Shown here: in pieces, positions 5,965 to 10,139 of the stretch
Layout: each line of letters starts with the position of its first letter
Numbering within the stretch: position 1 is the stretch's first letter
Assembly: GCA_015295885.1 (NCBI GenBank)
Contig: DVEE01000235.1
Coordinates: 1-10,139 of the forward strand
Direction of reading: 5' to 3'
DNA from: Leptolyngbyaceae cyanobacterium M65_K2018_010
GTDB taxonomy: Bacteria; Cyanobacteriota; Cyanobacteriia; Phormidesmidales; Phormidesmidaceae
DNA: 10,139 nucleotides
Translations under genes and position numbers: made by a program
The notes under the pieces: generated by a model
The model's input: only the letters and a program-made list of their open reading frames with translations
Told to the model about the DNA's origin: nothing
The model's database searches: none

Positions 5965-6939
5965 ATGACGCCTCACTATCCCACTTCCAAGCCCTCTAAG
6001 CCATTCTGGCAAAGGCTGATAGCCCCCATGCTACTGGCTTCCTTGGGGCTGCATGGTCTTTTCTTGATGCTGCCAACGGGGGCTTCCGACGAAGCCATGA
6101 TTCCACCGCCGGACCCGGAGCAGGATAGTGTCGCCATTACCCGTGTCCCTCCTGCCACGGTGGCTGAGCAACCACCTACCCTATTAGGAGGACCGAGCGG
6201 GGTCGGTAATCCCTTACCAGCCCAGGCTTTGCCGCGTCTAGCCCAACCTCTGGTGCCGCAGCCTCAACCCACGGGGGGTCGGCCGACTGCTAACGGGGCG
6301 GTCAGGTCCCAGGGTAATCGCCCGGCATCACAAACTAACCCAGGGGCGAATCCATTGGAGGTAGGGGCACGCCCTCCAGCCTCTGGCAATACTCAAGCCG
6401 TAGCCCCCACCCCCCCTTCAACGCCGCCTCCGCCCAGTCGCCCGCTGTTCGATTCTGGGCTGGGGGAACGGCTGATGGCCTATGCTGCTGCTCTCAGCTT
6501 GCCTCAGCCTCAGGTTGATCGATTGAAAGTCTCTGTTCAAAGGCGCTTTGGCTATACTGCAGCGGCCACTACCCGCGATGCCTACAGTACTAACCTGAGC
6601 GCTTGGGAGTCGACCATCCAAGGGGAAACTGGGATTGAGGACTTGTCCGCAGAGGTGGATCGTAGCCATTTTTCTGTCACCTATCCTCAACGGGTTTGCC
6701 TGGCTAACGAACCGGGAGAAGTAAGACTGGGGGTCGTGGTGAATCCCGATGGCAGCCAGCGAGGAGAGCCCGTTGTGCTGCGGAGCTCTGGCTACGCAGC
6801 GGTTGACCAAAAAGCCCTGGAGCTATTGCGAGATCATACCTTTTCGGAGGCGGAGGGCATTAAGGCTTACACCGTTTCCGTAGCTACGAAGGTGGACTAT
6901 GGGCTGCGTCCTTGCCTGGAGGCCAAACCGCAGTCTTAA
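5965..6939 (+). CDS. tonB: Energy transducer TonB
   Basis: A 324-residue TonB-family protein that would carry inner-membrane proton-motive energy to TonB-dependent outer-membrane receptors. The N-terminal helix (about 18-37) contains LIAPMLLASLGLHGLFLML with the coupling pair S26 and H30. A long proline/glycine-rich spacer (about 45-165) should reach across the periplasm. A helical stretch (about 165-225) precedes a recognisable TonB C-terminal domain (about 238-315): TYPQRVCL, then LGVVVNPDG, SSGYAAVDQKALE and a final strand. Two cysteines, C245 and C317, bracket the domain, as in other cyanobacterial TonB proteins. It lies 103 bp after the other TonB-like gene on the same strand and could be cotranscribed. 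No ribosome-binding site stands out before the ATG. Family confident; which receptor it serves is unknown, since none is in the window. Confidence 0.87.
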   Translation: MTPHYPTSKPSKPFWQRLIAPMLLASLGLHGLFLMLPTGASDEAMIPPPDPEQDSVAITRVPPATVAEQPPTLLGGPSGVGNPLPAQALPRLAQPLVPQPQPTGGRPTANGAVRSQGNRPASQTNPGANPLEVGARPPASGNTQAVAPTPPSTPPPPSRPLFDSGLGERLMAYAAALSLPQPQVDRLKVSVQRRFGYTAAATTRDAYSTNLSAWESTIQGETGIEDLSAEVDRSHFSVTYPQRVCLANEPGEVRLGVVVNPDGSQRGEPVVLRSSGYAAVDQKALELLRDHTFSEAEGIKAYTVSVATKVDYGLRPCLEAKPQS

Positions 6940-6970
6940 CCCAAGGGAGGGCCCTAGTCTCGGAAGGCAG

Positions 6971-7046
6971 AAGGATAGGGGCAGGCAGGGAATCCCTTAT
7001 GGATTAGGGCGTTGTAGACATGCCAGTAGCAGGCTTATTTCTGCCT
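6971..7046 (+). repeat. 76-bp intergenic repeat, copy A
   Basis: This aligns without gaps to 7879-7954, 59 of 76 positions identical (78%). It starts AAGGATAG, contains the palindromic core AGGGAATCCCT, then CCAGTAG and a terminal CAGGC...GCCTG hairpin (7030-7047). It lies 31 bp after the tonB stop. The paired arms suggest a structured RNA or an intergenic palindromic repeat family. Confidence 0.75.
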
Positions 7047-7161
7047 GAAGTACTAGGATGCTCTGCCAGGAAACTTCTTCAGGGAAGATGATGGCAATTC
7101 TCCCTGGGCAGGCCTCTATGATGAACCTAGCCAGTCTCTAGAAAGTCAAGGAATTGGGGGC

Positions 7162-7878
7162 ATGTCCATCTGGGATTTAGCGGTTCTTGCCAGGGCCAGG
7201 GTGATGGCAGTAAGCCTGATGGAAACCGCTGAGCCCTGGCTTGCAATTAGCCCCCAGGCCTGGTTGTTAGCCGCCCTAGAGTGGATCCACAGCCTAGGGG
7301 TGATAGGGGGAATTACCTTTGTCCTCCTCTACATTGGCGCGACGGTGGCGTTTTTGCCAGGGTCAATTTTGACGCTGGGAGCGGGGGTAGTGTTTGGGTT
7401 AATTATGGGGTCCATTTATGTGTTGATCGGAGCTACATTGGGTGCGATCTCAGCCTTTTTGGTCGGTCGCTATCTGGCCCGGGGTTGGGTGAGTCAAAAA
7501 ATTCAGGGGAATGCTAACTTTGCCGCGATTGACCAGGCCGTAGCTCAGGAGGGTTTTAAAATAGTCTTGCTAACGCGCCTCTCGCCGATTTTCCCTTTTA
7601 ACCTGTTGAACTACGCCTTTGGCGTTACTGGAGTGTCCCTGAGAGACTATGCCCTAGGATCCGTTGGCATGGTACCCGGCACTCTCATGTATGTGTATGT
7701 TGGTTCCCTAGCAGGGGATCTAGCTCGCCTGGGAGCCACCGACCAGGTTCCTCCCCCCCCCCTGACCTGGGCTCTGCGCCTAGTGGGGTTTTTGGCCACA
7801 GTGGCGGTTACCCTTTACGTCACCCGCCTGGCTCGCCAAGCTTTAGCTAAACAGGTCAGCCCTAGTATCGAAAGTTAG
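7162..7878 (+). CDS. TVP38/TMEM64 (VTT/DedA-like) membrane protein
   Basis: A 238-residue polytopic inner-membrane protein of the VTT-domain group (TVP38/TMEM64, related to DedA). Relatives include scramblase-like and lipid-carrier flippase proteins; no substrate can be assigned here. After a variable N-terminus (1-40) come hydrophobic segments at about 48-90 and 91-105. The VTT signature LTRLSPIFPFNLLNYAFG lies at 137-154 and GMVPGTLMYVYVGS at 169-182, where the reentrant hairpin and conserved arginine (R139) are expected. A last helix lies at about 203-222. AAGGA lies about 12 bases before the ATG at 7162; Met15 or Met20 are possible later starts. A run of ten Cs (7753-7762) encodes most of P197-P200. 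The gene is flanked by the two copies of a 76-bp repeat, the second starting right after its stop codon. Confidence 0.88.
   Translation: MSIWDLAVLARARVMAVSLMETAEPWLAISPQAWLLAALEWIHSLGVIGGITFVLLYIGATVAFLPGSILTLGAGVVFGLIMGSIYVLIGATLGAISAFLVGRYLARGWVSQKIQGNANFAAIDQAVAQEGFKIVLLTRLSPIFPFNLLNYAFGVTGVSLRDYALGSVGMVPGTLMYVYVGSLAGDLARLGATDQVPPPPLTWALRLVGFLATVAVTLYVTRLARQALAKQVSPSIES
7753..7762 (+). repeat. Homopolymer run of ten Cs inside the VTT gene
   Basis: Ten consecutive Cs lie in the coding region and encode most of the PPPP at residues 197-200. A one-base slip here would alter the last ~38 residues, including the final membrane helix. The present frame is intact. Confidence 0.8.
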
Positions 7879-7954
7879 AAGGATAGAGGCAGCAAGGGAA
7901 TCCCTTCTGGGTTAAGGCCTTCCAGAAGCCCCAGTAGTAGGCTCGTTTCCGCCT
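7879..7954 (+). repeat. 76-bp intergenic repeat, copy B
   Basis: Partner of 6971-7046 with 17 mismatches and no gaps. Copy B starts with the base after the VTT stop codon. It can fold AAGGG-AAT-CCCTT, a perfect CTTCTGG...CCAGAAG stem (7904-7926) and a terminal AGGC...GCCT hairpin. The middle stem is not kept in copy A, whereas the flanking palindromes are. Confidence 0.75.
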
Positions 7955-8025
7955 TGAATGACCGGACCCTAAGCTCTCGCCTGATCCCTTGTATGGTGAG
8001 GCTTGGAGGGTATTAGGAGAATGCC

Positions 8026-8988
8026 ATGAAACCACTAGCAGGCAAGATCGCTCTGGTCACGGGGGCCACCCGAGGACTGGGCAAGGGCATTGCCACGGGC
8101 CTGGGCGAGGCTGGGGCCACAGTCTACCTGACGGGCCGAACGCTGACGGCCACGGCTGATGCTGTGGGCTCCTTGGAGGAAACGGCGGCGGCGGTCGAGC
8201 AAGCGGGCGGAGTGGCTATTCCCATTCAGGTGGACCACAGCGACGATGACCAGGTGAAGGCGCTCTTTGAGCGCATCCAAACCGACCAGGCAGGCCAGCT
8301 AGACCTGTTGGTGAATAATGCCTATGCTGGGGTGCCGGCCCTCAAAGAGGCCTATGGCAAGCCTTTTTGGGAGTCTGAGCCATCCTTCTGGGATGCGTGC
8401 AACAACGTGGGGCTGAGGAGTCACTACGTGGCCAGTCTCTACGCCGCTAGGCTGATGGTGCCCCGGCGGCGGGGGCTAATCTGTACCCTATCCTCCTGGG
8501 GTGGGTTGTTCTACATCTTTGGGGTGCCCTACGGAGTGGGCAAAGCCGCCTGTGACCGCATGGCCGCGGATATGGCCGTAGAACTCAAACCCCACAACGT
8601 CACCTCCCTTGCCATCTGGCCCGGCATTGTGGGCACGGAGCTCATGACCCAGTTTGCGGCGGAGATGGGGTGGGGTGATGCCCCGGCCCAGGCGATCCAA
8701 GCGCAGTACAACTGGGAAACTCCGTTGCTGACTGGGCGGGTGATTGCTGCCCTAGCTGCGGATCCCAACAGTTTGCGCCGCAGCGGACAGGTCCAGATCG
8801 TGGCCGAGCTGGCCAGGCAGTATGGGGTGGTGGATGCCGATGATAAACAGCCAGCCTCCCTGCGATCGCTACGGTTTGTGCTCCCCTATGCGGTGCCGGG
8901 GCTACGGCCCTATGCCGCATGGGTGCCCGATCTAGAAATGCCCTGGCCGTTTCTACTGCTGGGGCCGTTGGGTTCTCCTAAAGTTTGA
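8026..8988 (+). CDS. Short-chain dehydrogenase/reductase, DHRS1-like
   Basis: A 320-residue NAD(P)-dependent oxidoreductase of the classical SDR superfamily. The cofactor-binding TGATRGLG is at 12-19, with R38 after the second strand favouring NADP(H). NNAY at 97-100 replaces the common NNAG. The catalytic set is N127, S157, Y169 and K173 (YGVGK). The closest match I recognise is the DHRS1 subgroup known from animals and bacteria. It shares the NNAYAG block, a region with FWE and WD followed by NNVGLR, then ARLMVP, VPYGVGKAACD and WPGIV with TEL. The C-terminal extension beyond the Rossmann core gives the usual DHRS1 length of about 310. The start is set by AGGAG (8015-8019) six bases before the ATG; an ATG-CCA-TGA triplet set overlaps it at 8021. 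The substrate is unknown and the neighbours give no pathway clue. Confidence 0.9.
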   Translation: MKPLAGKIALVTGATRGLGKGIATGLGEAGATVYLTGRTLTATADAVGSLEETAAAVEQAGGVAIPIQVDHSDDDQVKALFERIQTDQAGQLDLLVNNAYAGVPALKEAYGKPFWESEPSFWDACNNVGLRSHYVASLYAARLMVPRRRGLICTLSSWGGLFYIFGVPYGVGKAACDRMAADMAVELKPHNVTSLAIWPGIVGTELMTQFAAEMGWGDAPAQAIQAQYNWETPLLTGRVIAALAADPNSLRRSGQVQIVAELARQYGVVDADDKQPASLRSLRFVLPYAVPGLRPYAAWVPDLEMPWPFLLLGPLGSPKV

Positions 8989-9361
8989 TGGGCCAGAGCG
9001 AATCAACCAACTGCTCGTCAGACTCTAGCTGGGGCCGCGAGGGACTATCACATTTTAGTGAGTCGTCATGAACGGCGACCCTAGGCCGAGCTTTACCCCT
9101 TCAAGCTGGAAGAAGCCAATCATGCCGAACTCCAGAGTGGTCTTAAACTTCTGTGTCTGTGGATGAAGACAGTGTCGATCTGGATGATGACCATGGTCCG
9201 CCAGGGATATCGGCGTGGTGCTGGGCGTGGCTAGGCGTCATGCCCTCGGGAAGGCATGGCTGGATCGACCGCCACCTGGACCAATCAATTGCCCACCCTG
9301 ACTCCAACATAGGTCAGAATAGGGGACAGCCCATTTTTGCTGATTACTTACAACGATCCCT
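8989..9361 (+). other. Gap between the dehydrogenase gene and asnS, no clear gene
   Basis: No recognisable gene lies in these 373 bp. The dehydrogenase frame continues past its TGA with only one stop (TAG, 9082-9084) until 9232: 31 codons, then 49 codons including KLEEANHAELQSGLKLL, without an ATG near the front. It could be a decayed gene or extension, but I recognise no family. A 6-bp hairpin CATGCC/GGCATG occurs near 9239-9258. An open frame from 9153 runs into asnS out of frame and is treated as a shadow. No strong asnS promoter is seen. Confidence 0.4.
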
Positions 9362-10139
9362 ATGCCGCGCATTCGAGACATTCTCAAGGCTGGAGAACCC
9401 GGCCAAATGGTTACCGTTCAAGGCTGGGTACGCACCAAGCGGGAATCTAAGGGGTTCACCTTTGTGGATGTCAATGATGGCTCGGCTATGGCGGGGTTGC
9501 AGGTGGTGCTCAATGCCGACCTGGCCGATTACGACACCGTGGTTAAGGAACTAACCACCGGGTCGGCGGTGGCCATTACGGGCCAACTGGTAGAGTCGCC
9601 CGGTAAGGGGCAGCGGGTCGAACTGCGGGGACAAGCGATTACGGTCTTCGGTACGGCGGATGCCGAAACCTATCCGCTGCAAAAAAAACGACACTCCTTT
9701 GAGTTTTTGCGTACCCTCGGCCATTTGCGATCGCGCACCAACACCCTGGGTGCCGTCTTTCGGGTCCGCAATGCCTGTGCCCAGGCCATCCACCAGTTCT
9801 TTCAAGGGCGGGGATTTTTGTGGATTCATACCCCCATCATTACCGCCAGTGACTGCGAGGGGGCGGGGGAAATGTTCGCTGTGACCAGTCTGAATCTAGC
9901 CCAACTGCCCCGTCACCCGGATGGGGCGATCGACTACAGCCAGGATTTTTTCGGTAAACCCGCTTACCTCACCGTCAGTGGCCAGTTAGAAGCGGAAATT
10001 ATGGCCATGGCCTTTACCAACGTCTATACCTTTGGCCCCACCTTTCGAGCCGAAAACTCCAACACTTCCCGTCACCTGGCCGAATTTTGGATGGTAGAGC
10101 CCGAAATGGCCTTCTGTGACCTGGTGGGCAATATGGATC
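9362..10139 (+). CDS. asnS: Asparaginyl-tRNA synthetase, 5' part (runs off the window)
   Basis: Class IIb aminoacyl-tRNA synthetase that charges tRNA-Asn with asparagine in the cytoplasm. The first 259 codons are present; the frame is open to the window edge, so the gene is cut by the window, not broken. The N-terminal OB-fold anticodon-binding domain covers about residues 16-100, opening with VTVQGWVRTKRESKGF. The catalytic core starts at about 120. Motif 1 is around FLWIHTPIITASDCEGAGEM, followed by DYSQDFFGKPAYLTVSGQLE. Motif 2 is around FRAENSNTSRHLAEF and WMVEPEMAF, diagnostic for AsnRS rather than AspRS. The ATG at 9362 is the only sensible start: an in-frame TGA lies at 9341-9343. No clear ribosome-binding site precedes it. 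Motif 3 and the end of the protein lie outside. Confidence 0.95.
   Translation, partial: MPRIRDILKAGEPGQMVTVQGWVRTKRESKGFTFVDVNDGSAMAGLQVVLNADLADYDTVVKELTTGSAVAITGQLVESPGKGQRVELRGQAITVFGTADAETYPLQKKRHSFEFLRTLGHLRSRTNTLGAVFRVRNACAQAIHQFFQGRGFLWIHTPIITASDCEGAGEMFAVTSLNLAQLPRHPDGAIDYSQDFFGKPAYLTVSGQLEAEIMAMAFTNVYTFGPTFRAENSNTSRHLAEFWMVEPEMAFCDLVGNMD

Noticed and set aside
8021..8029. Minimal ATG-CCA-TGA frame overlapping the dehydrogenase start
   Set aside because: A two-codon frame this short is expected by chance, and the spacing of AGGAG fits the dehydrogenase ATG at 8026 better.
9153..9554. 133-residue plus-strand open frame
   Set aside because: Its second half overlaps the start of asnS in another frame and the sequence resembles no family. 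asnS is unmistakable.
1..10139. CRISPR array, insertion sequence or prophage
   Set aside because: No regularly spaced repeats, transposase, integrase or phage genes are visible. The only interspersed repeat is the 76-bp pair.

Overview
The window reads as chromosomal DNA of a cyanobacterium, most likely a filamentous or Leptolyngbya-like lineage, though the genus cannot be fixed. Six copies of the cyanobacterial octamer GCGATCGC (HIP1) occur (304, 404, 1434, 2311, 8862, 9727). The gene set also fits: an Mnx-type manganese exporter, a SphX/PstS phosphate-binding protein with a SphR-type Pho box, and cyanobacterial-style TonB proteins. No transposase, integrase, CRISPR array or phage gene is visible.

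Layout. At the left edge, on the minus strand, is an Mnx/GDT1-family Mn2+ exporter (94-738). Its leader holds a clear yybP-ykoY manganese riboswitch (831-953), a promoter just upstream, and a hairpin that covers the ribosome-binding site. Next is a structured intergenic element (999-1097): a 9-bp inverted repeat enclosing a hairpin that ends like the 3' half of a tRNA. A large minus-strand GT-C family glycosyltransferase (1230-2900) follows.

From about 3066 everything is on the plus strand. The order is an ExbD/TolR-type protein without an adjacent ExbB, PstS behind a Pho box, and two TonB-type proteins (4998-5861 and 5965-6939) with near-identical membrane anchors. Only the second has a recognisable TonB C-terminal domain. 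Then come a VTT-domain (TVP38/DedA-like) membrane protein, a DHRS1-like short-chain dehydrogenase, and the 5' part of asnS, which runs off the right edge.

How the genes may work together. ExbD plus TonB-type proteins suggest outer-membrane energy transduction, and they flank the phosphate-binding protein. This could be a phosphate- or nutrient-scavenging neighbourhood, but co-function is inference: no ExbB, no TonB-dependent receptor and no pstCAB lie in the window. The manganese exporter is a separate unit under riboswitch control.

Two copies of a 76-bp intergenic repeat (78% identical, ungapped) lie downstream of the second tonB gene and directly after the stop of the VTT gene. The Mn-riboswitch expression platform, the nested tRNA-like element, this repeat pair and the ExbD-PstS-TonB grouping are the parts most worth checking.
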